This document shows positions 20,220 to 31,728 of a stretch of 64,000 nt of DNA, one piece after another. Positions within the stretch are counted from its first letter, which is position 1, and each line of letters opens with the position of its first letter. The stretch is from NCBI RefSeq assembly GCF_002104995.1, contig NW_024468249.1, forward strand, positions 1,860,001 through 1,924,000. The letters are read 5' to 3'. The DNA is from Linderina pennispora. Lineage: Eukaryota > Kickxellomycota > Kickxellomycetes > Kickxellales > Kickxellaceae. The notes beneath the pieces were generated by a model. The model was given only the letters and a program-made list of their open reading frames with translations. It made no database searches and was not told the origin of the DNA. Both the position numbers and the translations under genes were made by a program.

Positions 20220-21852
20220 TTATTCCGATTCAGCAATGGTTGCCAACACAGCCTTCTCTTCCTCATCGATCCACGCCAGCAGTTGTCTACCGGTACGGTT
20301 GATATAGCGCCACATGCGCAAATACCATGGAATAGCGCAGAGACCCATGAATATGACTCCAAGCAATGGTGCCAGGTAATGTGGAACCTTGGGCTTCTCC
20401 TTTCCGGGCAGAGTGGCCGGCGGATAGAACTGCAGGATACCGAGCACCAAAGACAAAGCGGCAAACAGGAAACTCAAGATAAGCGATGAGCGGAAGCGAC
20501 GCAGCGGGTAGACAGGCAGGCGACGACGCAGAACGATAACTCCAAATGCCGATAGGGCGTAAAAGTACCACATGCCTTCTTGCACCAGATCAACCAGCAG
20601 GTCAAATGCCACGCCGGGCGGCGGAGCAAAAAGGAATACGAGCGACAGAGCCCAGATAATAACCAGCGCGTAGATAGGGGGTGCCATATTTGGGGTGGAT
20701 CTGGCCTAGGAACTCGCCGTAGGGCACAAACCCGGTCTTGCCGGCCGTGTACATCAGACGACCACCACCAAATAGCTCGGTCATGACAACACCAAGGATA
20801 GAGAGCCCAATGCAGGTCGGCAAAACAACCTGGCCCATAGCCTTGCCAAAGATTTTATCCATGAACTGGGCCGCCAGAAGCATGCCATTGTCAATGTCCT
20901 CGAGCGGGATCACGCTGAAATAGGCGATATTGGCAAAGACATAGAGAACAGCAATGGAGCCCATGGCCAGGCCCAGCGATAGTGGCAGAGTACGCTTGAC
21001 GTTCTTCACCTCACCAACCACGTACCCGACATTGCTCCATCCTTCCCAGGACCAAAACAGGCGGGTCATTGCGGAGGCGAACGACTGGGCATCCATCTTC
21101 GTGCCCTTGAATCCACGCGACCAGTTTGTTCCCGGCGTACGCTTGATGGCGCCGCACATCAGCAGGAATCCGGTGAAGCTGACGATGAGCAGTGCTACAA
21201 TCTTGATGACAGCAAAGACATTCAGCAGCCGGAGCGACCAGCGCACCGAGATGACATTCAAGATCAGCAGCGCCGTCATCACCAGCGCGCCAATCCCCCT
21301 TAATAGATAGTCCCGCGATTCAATATAGTCCTTGTGGCCAGCAGCAAAAAAGAAGTACTGGGCAAACACCGCGACATTGGCGGCAATCGCTGCCGGGCGG
21401 CAAAAGAACGTGACAGAGTAGGCCATGATGGTGGCAACAAACGCACGCGGCTTCGGGTAGGCGTGGGAGAGATAGCGAATCATGCCGCCGTTCTGAGGGA
21501 ACATTGTGCCGAGCTCAGCGTACGCCAACGCACCGCCAAACGAAAACAGACCCGAGATGAACCAGAGAATTAGCGCCATGGCAGGCGTGCCGCAGAAGAA
21601 CACGACTGAGGCGGGTGTCGAGAAGATGCCCGAGCCGATGACCTGGCCGACAATGATTGCAGAGGCGGAGAAGAGCCCGATTTCCTTGCGCAGGCCCTCG
21701 TCTGTTATATCTGTCGCTTTAACAGCATCAGTTGCACTGGGATTGTCTTCAAGGGCCGTGCCGCTGTCCAGCAGGCCAGCAGACACAGGTCTATCATCGC
21801 TGCTGTCGTGCATGGACGGGATTTGCTCGAGGGGGGTATAAGGGGCTGACAT
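20220..21852 (-). CDS. Amino-acid permease, APC superfamily (LAT/Mup1-like)
   Basis: About 544 residues with about 12 membrane segments. The first segment carries the APC substrate-backbone motif: FSASAIIVGQVIGSGIFSTP (G-S-G-I-F). Further segments include ISGLFSFGGALAYAELGTMF and SWEGWSNVGYVVGEVKNVKR, both typical of L-type and Mup1-like transporters. The hydrophilic N-terminus has acidic and Ser residues suitable for arrestin/ubiquitin control. One frame break near 20687, a missing C in a CCCCC run, separates HPKYGT from PPIYALVIIWALSLVFLFAP; it is almost certainly an error. I chose the ATG at 21852 because the preceding in-frame segment is leader. Substrate probably neutral amino acids; not provable here. 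Confidence 0.88.
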
Positions 21853-22186
21853 GTTGAGCAAGAGGAAGAAGGAGAAGAAGAGGCGAAAGATGCATTTGCG
21901 CTGAATGGCTTTCTGGGGCAAGCGGTCGCTGGCCAGGATACTAACATGCTCACGTGCACTCGGTATATGGGATGCTCACCTGATTGGACAGTGAGCAGCA
22001 GATTAAACGCAGGCAGGCCAAGCCCTCCCAGTAATGGCGCCAGCCAGGTTCCTTTATATTTTTAGAGCCAAACAAAAGCGTATGCCAGGTCGGTTCTTCT
22101 CTACTTCCCATTCCTCTGTTTTTCTTAGTTTCCAGCTTACCCGCAACCAGTCTCCCTCCTTCTCTCCAAAACCACCCGCCCAGCAC
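21853..22186. other. Divergent promoter region permease / kexin
   Basis: 334 bp between the start codons of the permease (leftward) and the kexin gene (rightward). No gene seen; a shared bidirectional promoter is expected. Confidence 0.5.
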
Positions 22187-24760
22187 ATGAAAGTAAGAAC
22201 ACTCGAGCTTGCCGCACTCGCGCTGCAGTTCAGCCTTGCGCTCAGCAGCCCGTCAGCAATCGACGACCGCCGGTTCGAAAAGGTGCGCTCGTGGCATGAG
22301 CTCTCGCGGGTCTCGACCTCGCCTATCCCTGCAGCCCACTCGGAGGCAGGATACCAGTACACAGCAGTCAAGTTTGCGGCGTCAGTAGGTGGGCTAGCCG
22401 ATGCAGGCGGCGCAAAAATACTCTGCAGCGACCGGCTGGGAAGACGTAGGGCCCCTGGGCTCGCTGCCAAACTATCGCGTGTTCCGCAAGCGCTCGAGCA
22501 GACTTGGCAAGCGCGACGGCGGTGTGCCCTCAAAGGACGGGCTTTCTGAGGAACTTGGTGTCACTGAGATTTCCGTGCTGAATCAAAGAAAGCGACTTTA
22601 TAAGCGGTCGTTTGTGAGCGAAGGTGTGCGCAGGGATCTGCAGGTGGCTCTGAGACAGGACCTGGTGCTACGGCAAGGGCCGGCGGGATTCGGCGATGGC
22701 ACACAGGGCTCGAGTCTCAACAAGTGGGAGGAGATTAAGGACCCAAAGTTCGGCGACCAGTGGCACCTGGTCAACACTGTCGAGAAGGGCCACGACATCA
22801 ATGTCACAGGCGTATGGCGCCAAGGTAAGGAGAAGGGATTGCGAAGACTGAAAGACTAACAACAATCCGCGGGCCGATTGCAGGCAGTTGCAGCATTGTT
22901 TCGACACTAACAATTGCGCACATATGTGCCGCTGAGTATAGGCGTCACTGGACAGGGTGTGACGGTGGCCCTGATTGACGACGGACTCGACTACACGAGC
23001 GAGGACCTGCTGGACAACTTTGATTTCGGCGGGTCGTACGACTTCAACGACAAAACCAAGCTGCCAACGCCGCGACTCAGCGATGACTACCACGGGACGC
23101 GGTGCGCTGGACAGATTGCAGCGAAGCGCAATGACGTGTGTGGCGTCGGCGTTGCCTATGGAGCCAAGGTGGCTGGGATCCGGATGCTGTCGGCCGAAGT
23201 CAGCGACCGCGACGAAATCGAGGCACTAAACTACGCCATGGACACAAACTGGATCTACTCGTGCTCGTGGGGGCCCAACGACGACGGGCAGACCGTGCAG
23301 GGACCCGACAAAGCCAGTCGAGGATGCCTTTATCCACGGAATTGAAAAGGGCCGCGGCGGCCTCGGGTCGCTGTACGTGTTTGCGACAGGCAATGGTGGG
23401 CATATGGGCGACAACTGCAACTTTGACGGGTATACAAACTCGATATACACAATCTCCATCGGCGCCATCAACCATCTGGACCAGCACCCGCCGTACAGCG
23501 AGATGTGCAGTGCGCAGCTTCGCAGTGACTTACAGCAATGGCGATAACCGTGGAATTGTTACGACTGACCTAGGAGTGCGTGCGTGCACAAGCAAACACG
23601 GCGGAACGTCGGCGGCAGCACCACTGGCAGCCGGTATCTTTGCGCTGGCGCTCTCGGTGCGTCCTGACCTGACATGGCGAGATGTGCAGCATCTGGCAGT
23701 GCGCACGGCCATCCCGGTAGACACCGGCGATAACGACTGGAAGGATGTGGCCCAAGGGCGGAAATACAACCACAAGTACGGGTTTGGCAAAGCTGGATGC
23801 CGGACGGATTGTTGAGGCAGCGCGCACGTTCCAGAAGGTCGGTAGACAGACCAAGATTGTTGCCGCCAAGGACGCACCCAAGGCGCGCATCGAGCCCATC
23901 ACCAGCCGCAACGGCGTGGGCAAGGCTGTTGAGCGCACAGTGCTGGTCACCGAGCAACAGGTGGCAGATGCCAAGATGAAGCGGGTCGAGCACGTGACGG
24001 TATCTGTCGACATTAAACACGAGTTCCGTGGTAACATCGAGGTGTGGCTGAAGTCACCGAGTGGGATCCGGTCCCAGCTGGCCGCGGCCCGTCCACGTGA
24101 CTCAAACCCCGACGGTCTGCATGGCTGGCGGTTCATGACTGTCAAGCACTGGGACGAGGAGCCGGCCGGCAACTGGACGCTGCAGGTGCGCAACGCCCTG
24201 CTGCAGAGCCACTCTGGCAGGCTGAATGAGTGGCAGATGACGCTGTTTGGCGAGAGCACCGAGGAGGAGCCGCACCACACAGTGCCGGCGGTCGGTGGCG
24301 ACAGGAAGGTCACTGCTACTGAGACGGTTACTGTCACAACGACGCCAGCGAGTAGCAGCGAGACGAAGGGCGCAGAGGCATCGGCTGTGCGAAAGGGCGC
24401 TACTGCAGTCATTTCGGGCGGATTCTTTTTCCTGGGCGCCGTGCTCAGTGCGCTGGCTGTGATTCTATTGATGCGGCGACGTGAGCGCAAGCTGGCCAGC
24501 ATGCGGTGGACGCAGCTGGACGATTCTGAACGACGGATTTGTTGATGGTCACGCGGCAAGCCGCTCGGCAGACCGGCCAGAGGAAGACGAGGACGGAGAT
24601 GTGTATGAGTTTGCCGAGCTGGAGTCAGCAGACACCCGAAGGCGGCATCCGGCTGAAGCCAGGGGACGAAGCCAGCGACGATGATGGCGATGATCGGACG
24701 CGTGGGAACTCGAGCAAGGGATCGGGCGAAGAGGCGTCGGAAAGCCAGCACCTTGTGTAA
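22187..24760 (+). CDS. KEX2: Kexin-type subtilisin-like proprotein convertase
   Basis: Golgi membrane serine protease that cleaves precursors after dibasic sites. Signal peptide at the ATG at 22187 (MKVRTLELAALALQFSLALS), a propeptide, then the catalytic domain with Asp in VALIDDGLDYTSEDLLDNFD, His in DDYHGTRCAGQIAAKRNDVC, oxyanion Asn in ATGNGGHMGDNC, and Ser in KHGGTSAAAPLAAGIFALAL. A P-domain follows (VEHVTVSVDIKHEFRGNIEV, LTLFGE-type MTLFGES end), then a membrane segment (SGGFFFLGAVLSALAVILLM) and an acidic cytosolic tail with VYEFAEL, a candidate Golgi-retrieval motif. The intron at 22825-22941 (GTAAGG to TAG) joins TGVWRQ to GVTGQGV in phase. Frame breaks occur near 22390, 23315, 23505, 23800, 24535 and 24650. 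About 818 residues, normal for Kex2. Confidence 0.92.
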
Positions 24761-25347
24761 TGGGTGGCGGGTGGTGTGCAGGATTCAGGTCCATATAACC
24801 GATTGAAGCGGCTATCGCAAATATCTTGCACAGGAACAATAAAAAAACACGGATTGCCCATGGAGCACTTTTTTCTTTTTTTAGGTATGCGCATATGGAT
24901 TAGGAAGAGCTTCTTGGAACGCGTCTGGGCGCTCTCCAGAAATACAAGGAGGGATTCGCACCCAGTTGCCATTGCTGGCCGGCGATTTCTGTCAAAGCTC
25001 AGAAACTGCAATATTCGCGTCGGTCTAGGTAAGGTTTGTTTAAGTTATTGGGGGGAGGTTGCACAGGGGGTAGTGAGGGCGTTGTCTTCCGCCACACCTA
25101 TGCAAGTGAAGCAGGCGGGGGAGGTGCACGCGAAGCAGGAGAAAGAATACGAGGCGTGGGTTTCACCTTTTCTCCTTTCCACCAAACTTTTCTTTTTTAC
25201 ATATTCGCTTTTGTATTTTTTTTCCTTTTTGTACATTCAAATACCTATTTTATTTTATTTCTCTGGCCATATATCCCTTATTCGTGTTATCCAAAAACAG
25301 CGGCAGCTCTTGTTAATATCTGGAAAAGCCATATAGCAAACCTTCCG
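24761..25347. other. Intergenic region and 5' leader of the RasGAP gene
   Basis: 587 bp with no gene. The stretch 25180-25290 is T/C-rich, typical of a fungal core promoter or 5' leader. Confidence 0.45.
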
Positions 25348-27554
25348 ATGGGCAAGGCAAGCGCTCAGGCGGAGCCCGAAAGCAACGGCGTGCCGTTTGC
25401 ATCCAAGGACGAGGAGGCGGTGTCGTTCTGTAGGTTCAGGCAAAAGCCGGGGCGAGCACGCACACACACGCAGGCCAGCGACCAGTCGACAATCAGCAGC
25501 AGCCCGCCCGACAGCCACAGCCAGGGGTGGTTGGTGCGCGTGTTTGGAGGCATTCGGCGCAGGAAAACAATCAGCCAGCAGTCGGCCAGTGACCCACATA
25601 GCCGCAACGGCCAGGAGAAGGGCGCAAAGGTGGTAGGCAGCGTCAAGGACCCGAACATGGTGATTCCGGCCGACATCATGTTCAGTGTAAGACGGGCGCA
25701 GCTGTATGGCACCATGATGCGTTTGCTGGTGCACAACCCGTACTATCTGAGCCGGGTAATCAGCCATGTGAAGTACCATGAGTGCGATGCGCTGCTGTCG
25801 ATAGTGCTGGACTCGGTGTTTCGCGGGCCAGTGCACGAGCCGTCGCTGATAGTGCTATTTACGAAAATCATCGAGCTCGAGATCGAGCGCACGACGTCCA
25901 TCGACACGGTGATGCGCAATGATGCGCCCAGCGTGCACATGCTGTCGGCGTACCTGAAAAACAGCAGCTGCCTCGAGTACCTGCAGGAAGCGGTGGGCCC
26001 GACGATCGAGACCGTGGTGGAGCTGGGGAGTGCGAGCCTGGAGTCGGAGCTTGGCTCAGTGTACCAGGACTGGGCACGCACGCAGGAGTCGCGCAGGACT
26101 GCCGCCGGTCCGTCAGCGTGGTGGAGGCAGCTGGGTACACGGAGGTGCAGAACCTGAGCCGGCGGCGGCAGCGGCAGCTGGTGCATCTGACCACGCACTG
26201 CTTGCACAACATCATCAATGCGCGGCCACAGGTGCCTGTGGGGCTGGTGGCCATCTGCGCAAGCACATTGCAGGCGACGCGCCAGCGGTTCCCAGGATGT
26301 AGATGACACCAAGGCGTATTCGCTGGTGGGCGGCATATTCTTTCTGCGCTTTGTCAATGCCGCACTGGCATCGCCAAACATTTACGGGCTGCTGGATGCA
26401 AGTCCGACGGGCCAGATTAAGACGAATCTGAAGCTCGTGGCCCGGCTGATGCAGCGGCTGTCGAATTACTCAGCCAAGCCTGCGGATGAGTGGCCTGCGG
26501 ATGCCCGCGGGTTCATTGAGCCAAATGTACATAGGTTCCACGAGTTCTTGGCGTCACTGACCACCGGGTGCGACCAAGCCTGCAGCCGAGTTTGTTTCCG
26601 TGTCACCACCGTCGGCTGCCAGCGCCCAAAATGGGAGCAAGGAGCAGAGCCCAGACTTTGTGCGCTCGGTCAGCGGCATTCCCCATTGACCAGGCAGCCA
26701 CGGCATCGACCGTTTCGGCCAAATCTCTGCCACTGCATCTCGCTTGCTCGTTTCAGACTGTTGTTGCGTGCAAGTCCCAGTCGCCAGGGGAGACGACGCT
26801 CTGGTCGCCCAGTCTTCCTCCAAGGAATCCCCCGTTGGCACTACCGCCAGAACTGCCCACTACATCGCCTCCGCCCCTGCCATCCGACGATACCACTGTG
26901 GACATGGGAATTACTAACAGCGGATGTGCTGGATCCGAAGCGAAGCTCGATTTGGCACCAATTGAATCGACAGTCGGCTTTGAGAAGCAAATATGCGATG
27001 GCGTTGCCCTGCCGCGGCAGGACATTGCATTGGTGCCAACAGGGTCGACAGTCACAGACTCGGCAAGGACGTCGGGCGACGGGCCGGCAAAACCATGGCC
27101 CGGCAACTTGCCCAGTATTGCGCGGCAGACAAACGCCGATCACCCGCAGCGGGCCAGCTCCGAGGACCGGAGATCCGAGTCTGGCAGCAGTCGCACCAGC
27201 CCCGTGCACCGCAAAACGGCGCGCAAATCACCAGAGTACAAGGCGCCGGGCGTGTGCATTAGATGGAAAGCGGCGACGCGGGCGCAGCGAGAGCACGTTG
27301 AAATGACGTTGTGCTGCCGCTGAACGACCTGTATCTGCTGCAAAAGTACCTGGAGATGTACCAGGATGCGTGGGCGACCGACGAGTCCAAAATGGCTAGG
27401 GTTCAAGGCGGAATCAGATCCCAATGCAGGAGTGTCTGAGGGACCTGGGCGTAGCCCCTCCGCTTGTCCGGCAGAGCAACAATCACCTAACGCGTATCCC
27501 GCTCATATGAGACGAACCCGGGAACTGCCATTCTCAAACAGTCCTCTTCTGTAA
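25348..27554 (+). CDS. Ras GTPase-activating domain protein
   Basis: RasGAP that would switch off Ras-like GTPases. The GAP domain spans about residues 110-400. SIDTVMRNDAPSVHMLSAYL aligns with the arginine-finger loop (usual FRGN/S), Arg retained. LKNSSCLEYLQEAVGPTIET is the usual YL-x(n)-P helix. GGIFFLRFVNAALASPNIYG is the FLRF-N-P-A-signature block, with the usual Pro replaced by Ala. A basic Ser-rich N-terminus precedes the domain, and a long Pro/Ser-rich C-terminus follows, ending PLNDLYLLQKYLEMYQDAWA and RTRELPFSNSPLL. Breaks occur near 26105, 26295, 26570, 27305 and 27390. About 735 residues. The start is the ATG at 25348. Not IRA- or IQGAP-sized; closer to small fungal GapA-type proteins, though this is not certain. 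Confidence 0.78.
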
Positions 27555-28429
27555 AGTGTGCATAAATAAAAGCCCCAGAGAAAAGCTCTTTCGAGGATCA
27601 ATTCGCAGCTACGAGATGCTTGTTCCTTAGGGAGGGCTAGTGGGGGGGGGGTTGTTATGCTGGCCTGTCTATTTGCCGGTCTTCCGCCGGCATGATCGCC
27701 TTTCTTTTTTTCTTTGTCCAATGACCAGGGTAAGGAGGTTGCTCCGAGGGCACTTTATATGCGACAAGGAAGTGTGATGAATGAAGGTGAGACAGGAGGC
27801 TAACCAATGCAAAATGGGGAGTTTCTGACTGGAACTATACAGGCGCGGGTTGGCCGCATAAATTAATTGCGTCCATTGACCCTATTAATGCGAATAGCAC
27901 TCGTAACTTGTGCATTTGTCTAGCGCAAAGAGGCTTGAATGCTGCCAATGGCATAGGGGAAATTAACACTCGATTGAGAGGGGCCAAGCGCAGGCGCATG
28001 CGCGCGAGCCCTGTGCCTTTTTAGCGAGGAATCCACGGGACAGCCTGCAGATATGTGCAGCTGCGGACATGGCGGATCCTGCTCACATACGCGGAAAAAG
28101 CTCGCAGGTAGAACTGACGGGCAGTATCATCCCTATCCCCAAGGACTCCGTGTGCCGCAGGGGGTTTGTTCCGAGAGCGAATGCCACGCTCACAATGGGG
28201 TCTATTTGTATTCCGCACCACACTCGTGGTGAAAAAAGTTGCACTGTTCTGGGCAGAGGAGGGGTGGATTTTTTTAAAGTTGAGCCACCAAACAATGCAT
28301 TAAGAGGGAGGCTTTGAATAAGAAGAGGGGTCAGCCGGGCTTGGTTTAGTGCGAGCACGCTCTCTTATCTTTTTTATTTTATTTATTTCACGACTACACA
28401 TATTTCTTACACACTTTTGCACACATAGA
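27555..28429. other. Intergenic region RasGAP / alpha-arrestin
   Basis: 875 bp without recognisable gene. A nine-G run lies near 27641-27650, and the last 100 bases before the arrestin start are T-rich, as in a fungal core promoter. Confidence 0.45.
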
Positions 28430-30405
28430 ATGAATATGCTTCGCTCTTCGGGCCCATCAATTGAAATAGTACTGGACAAGCCTGAGCTCCTGGTGCGGGG
28501 GTCGTTTGACGAGGCCTCGCCGACCATGCTCAGCGGCAAGCTGGTGGTGCATCTGAACGAGCCGATCCGTGTAAAATCGCTCAAGCTCGTATTCACCGGT
28601 CGCGTCGACCTGTTTCTCAACCAGACACTGATTGGCGGCCCAGCATCCAAAGACGAGCACCGCGAGATCCTCACACACACATGGCAGTTCCTGGAGCCGC
28701 AGCGGACCAGCAATTATGTGGGGCCCGGAAGACAAAGAATTCAAGTTTGACCTGCTTATTCCAGGCGACAACCCCGAGACAGTCCTGACGACGCTGGGCA
28801 AGGTCCGGTACCAGCTGACGGCGATGCTTGAGCGGCCGTCGTTCCACGTCAACCTGACGGCATCGCGCGACGTGCCGATCAAGCGCGGGCCGATGCCGGG
28901 CGCGCCGTGGGCGCTGGCGCTGATGGAGAGCATCGAGGCGGCAGGCGAGTGGGACCAGCAGCTAGACTACCGGGTTTCGGTGCCGACGAGGTCGCTGAAG
29001 GACGGCGAGCTGTTCCACACCAGGTTCGAGTTGGAGCCGCGTGTCAAGGGCATGAAGCTGATTGCGGTGGGGGTGCTGATCAAAGAGTACATCCGGTACT
29101 ATGGTGCCGACGGACAGGCGCTGCACAAGCTCTCCCGGGTGATTGCGCGCAACGAGAACTACCTGGATCCGTCAGGCATGTGCAGCACGATGGTGCGCAG
29201 GGCGGACGACTGTATGGATCTTATGGACGCGACCAGCGTGCAGATCCCGCTGGCAGTTCCCGAAGCGTACGGCGGGACGCAGTACGACGTGATGACGGAC
29301 CTGATTGAGATCCGCCACCGGATCAAGTTTCTGATCAAGATCCGCGACCCGTTCTTGCTAGTGCACAGCATCTTCATTGCGGTGCCCGTCTCGATCATGC
29401 CGGTCACTGCACGTGACGACACAAATATCCTGCCGCGGTACGAGGCCGCATTGCTCAACCCGGGCACAATCATCATGCGTTCAAGCACACAGCCGCCGTC
29501 ATACGACGCGATTGCCAGTTCTGAGGAAGACGAGGTTTTGCTGGAACTGGCGCGGCCGACGCCGCCGGCAATCAGCAGGCAGCTGTCGGTAGAGCCGAGA
29601 ATCGAGGTCAACGGATTCCCGAATTCGCTGCAGCGGACAGGGTCGCAGTTTTACCTGGCGTCGCCCGATAGCTCGCCTAGGATGAGTCCCGAAGAAGAGG
29701 CCACTGTGCCGCTGGGCGACATGTCCAGTGACGATATCCCGCTGGCGCTGACAGCGGAGGTGAGCAAGAGACTGTCGATTACCGAGGCTCCCGACGGCGG
29801 CATCATAATTGCTGTGCCGCCACTACCGCCATCTGCAGATGCTGTGCCGGCAAGCGGCCCGGCGCCGATAGACAGTGTTTCGACGAACCCATTCATCAAC
29901 CGAGCCAAGGCGCGTATGGGTGCAGGTGAACTGCCCGCGGCAGATTGCAGCGTGTCTTCTCCAAGCGGCCCGCTCCCAGCGCCCTCCTCGCGTGTGCGCC
30001 GCGCCTCGGTCGCCTCCAGTGTCTCTTCTGCTTCGCGGCCCTCCTAACAGCAGCGGGCGGCCGGCAAGTCAGTCGAGCCATATGTCGAACCGCAGCTCGT
30101 CGCTGCACGAGCGGCTGGCGTCGAGCAAGTTCTCGGAGAAAATGCGGTCGATTTTCCACGCGCGCGGCTCTATGGGCGGCAGCCTCGACTTGGGCAAGTC
30201 CGGCGGTGTAACTCCGCCGTTGCCGGTGCAGAGCGCACCGGAGGAGGTCGTGTCGCCGGTGCCGGTGCCGTGCCAGGAGAGTGGCATTGCGCAGCCGCCG
30301 CGGGCGCACATGGCGAGGCCCTCGCTGGTGGGCGGCGAGTTTGGAGCCTTCCAGTTCCCCAGCGGATTCCGGCGTAGCAGCCTGGGGGCCATCCATCCCT
30401 CGTAA
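28430..30405 (+). CDS. Alpha-arrestin (ART/CreD-like) adaptor with PPxY motif
   Basis: Arrestin-related trafficking adaptor that recruits a Nedd4/Rsp5 ubiquitin ligase to plasma-membrane transporters. The arrestin N-domain is at about residues 8-150 (IEIVLDKPELLVRGSFDEAS, KSLKLVFTGRVDLFLNQTLI, KFDLLIPGDNPETVLTTLGK). The arrestin C-domain is at about 170-340 (LDYRVSVPTRSLKDGELFHT, IKEYIRYYGADGQALHKLSR, SIFIAVPVSIMPVTARDD). QPPSYDAI at about residue 360 is a PPxY ligase-binding motif. The tail is Ser-rich and ends FRRSSLGAIHPS. Breaks lie near 28725 and 30040; the second would otherwise cut the protein at 30047. About 658 residues. The start is the ATG at 28430. Likely clients include permeases such as those encoded here. 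Confidence 0.88.
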
Positions 30406-30435
30406 ATGTTTTAAATCTGTTTATTTTACCAGTGC

Positions 30436-30882
30436 CTACAGTCCTATTGCGTATTTGAGAATCAGCGGGAGCAGAGAGTTGATGGCGTTGGATGTAGCCT
30501 TCACCAGCTGCCTTTGCGGGCCCTCGGGGACGGCGGATGACAGGATGTTTGAGAATTGCTTGAGCACGGGTTTGATGGCGGTAGAGATCTGGCTGATGAT
30601 TTTGGAGGGGGAGATTTCGCCGTCGTCACCATCGTCATCGTCTTTGGCACGGTTCACATGCATTGTGGACTGGGATATGGCGCGGATGCCCGTCATGCCG
30701 TCCATGATGTCGTTGGCTAGCTTCATGGCTATGGCCTTGGCTTCAGGCAGAGATGGCTCCTCAGCCGATGCGGGGGCTGGTGCAGATGACAGGGCATTTG
30801 TATACGGGCTGATGGCGACTGGGGTGGCCAACACAGCAGACACGGCAAACACCACAACAGAGATAATCTTTGCAAACTTCAT
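30436..30882 (-). CDS. Small secreted protein of unknown function (148 aa)
   Basis: Intact single exon. The N-terminus MKFAKIISVVVFAVSAVLAT is a clear signal peptide with probable cleavage after ALA or VLAT. The mature part is helical and cysteine-free: EAKAIAMKLANDIMDGMTGI, an acidic DDDDGDDGE linker, then SKIISQISTAIKPVLKQFSN and a hydrophobic C-terminus SNAINSLLPLILKYAIGL. The layout suggests amphipathic helices that may associate with membranes or self-associate. No family recognised. It converges on the alpha-arrestin gene with only 30 bp between the stops. A TATA-like run lies about 85 nt upstream of the ATG. Confidence 0.7.
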   Translation of the reverse strand: MKFAKIISVVVFAVSAVLATPVAISPYTNALSSAPAPASAEEPSLPEAKAIAMKLANDIMDGMTGIRAISQSTMHVNRAKDDDDGDDGEISPSKIISQISTAIKPVLKQFSNILSSAVPEGPQRQLVKATSNAINSLLPLILKYAIGL

Positions 30883-31728
30883 TGTAGAAATAAAAGGGAG
30901 TCAAGGGACTAGCTGGAAAAAAAGAGATCTATCTCGGAGGTCAGTGGCCATGCACCCATTATGAAAAATATATATATATTGAATTTCGACAGTAGTAGAC
31001 GCCATATAGCGACGTACATGAACATGCATCTATCGAGGACATCTTTCACATGGCGGCTGGCACGCTACCTGAACTTGATATGGAAAACCCAGCTAGCGAA
31101 ATATGTCCGTTCCGTTGAGCACCAGACCTTCCAAAAGCATTGGTTTTGTGGTACCTTGTCTCTGTTTTGCTAGAATCCTCCCTTCCCCATTTTCCCATTT
31201 CCCTTTTAAACGCGCTAAAAGTAGTCGTTTGGGATGGGACGACCGTGCACTAGCTGCCAGAAGGCTTACGGAGATGCCCACTACCGGCTGGCGCAATGCC
31301 TTCGGCAGAGTGCCGGCCAATAGACTTCTGTGGTGGCCTCTGCACAGAATCGCTACCAAGAGTGCGCCTAGAGAGCCTTTTCAATAAAGCTGGTAGGCTG
31401 GCTCGGTGGTGTGATTGGGCAGCGAGATTTCTGCTGCTTTTCTTTCGTGTTTTTCATCGGGCAGTGAGGGGCGCTTTTTTTTTTTCTCTTTTGCTCGCAC
31501 GTCCTGGTACCCCCAAAAAATTTCATCGCATAGAGCATCCTCCGCAAAATTTTTTCCCGCGTTCAAAACTCACACATAAAAGGGGCCTGGCAGGTAGGAC
31601 TCGAGCGTGATTTTGGCTTAAAAATCCTTTTTCTCCTTTTTCTCCCTCCCCTGTTTAAATTTCACTTCTGGCCCACGGTTTTCTTGCTTTATTTGACAAT
31701 ATTCTAGCGTGTACATATCACTCCAACC
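30883..31728. other. Divergent intergenic region upstream of the BED-methyltransferase gene
   Basis: 846 bp. It holds the promoter of the small secreted protein (leftward, TATA-like run at 30967-30980) and of the BED-methyltransferase gene (rightward), with a T-run near 31477-31491 and C/T-rich sequence just before 31729. No gene seen. Confidence 0.5.
30967..30980 (-). promoter_or_regulatory. TATA-like AT repeat
   Basis: Alternating AT run (AATATATATATATT) about 85 nt upstream of the start codon at 30882, suitably placed as the TATA element of the small secreted protein gene. Confidence 0.4.

Noticed and set aside
24951-24963. GGGATTCGCACCC, resembling a tRNA T-arm (box B)
   Set aside because: Loop bases do not fit the TTC core on either strand, and no box A, anticodon arm or acceptor pairing was found around it.
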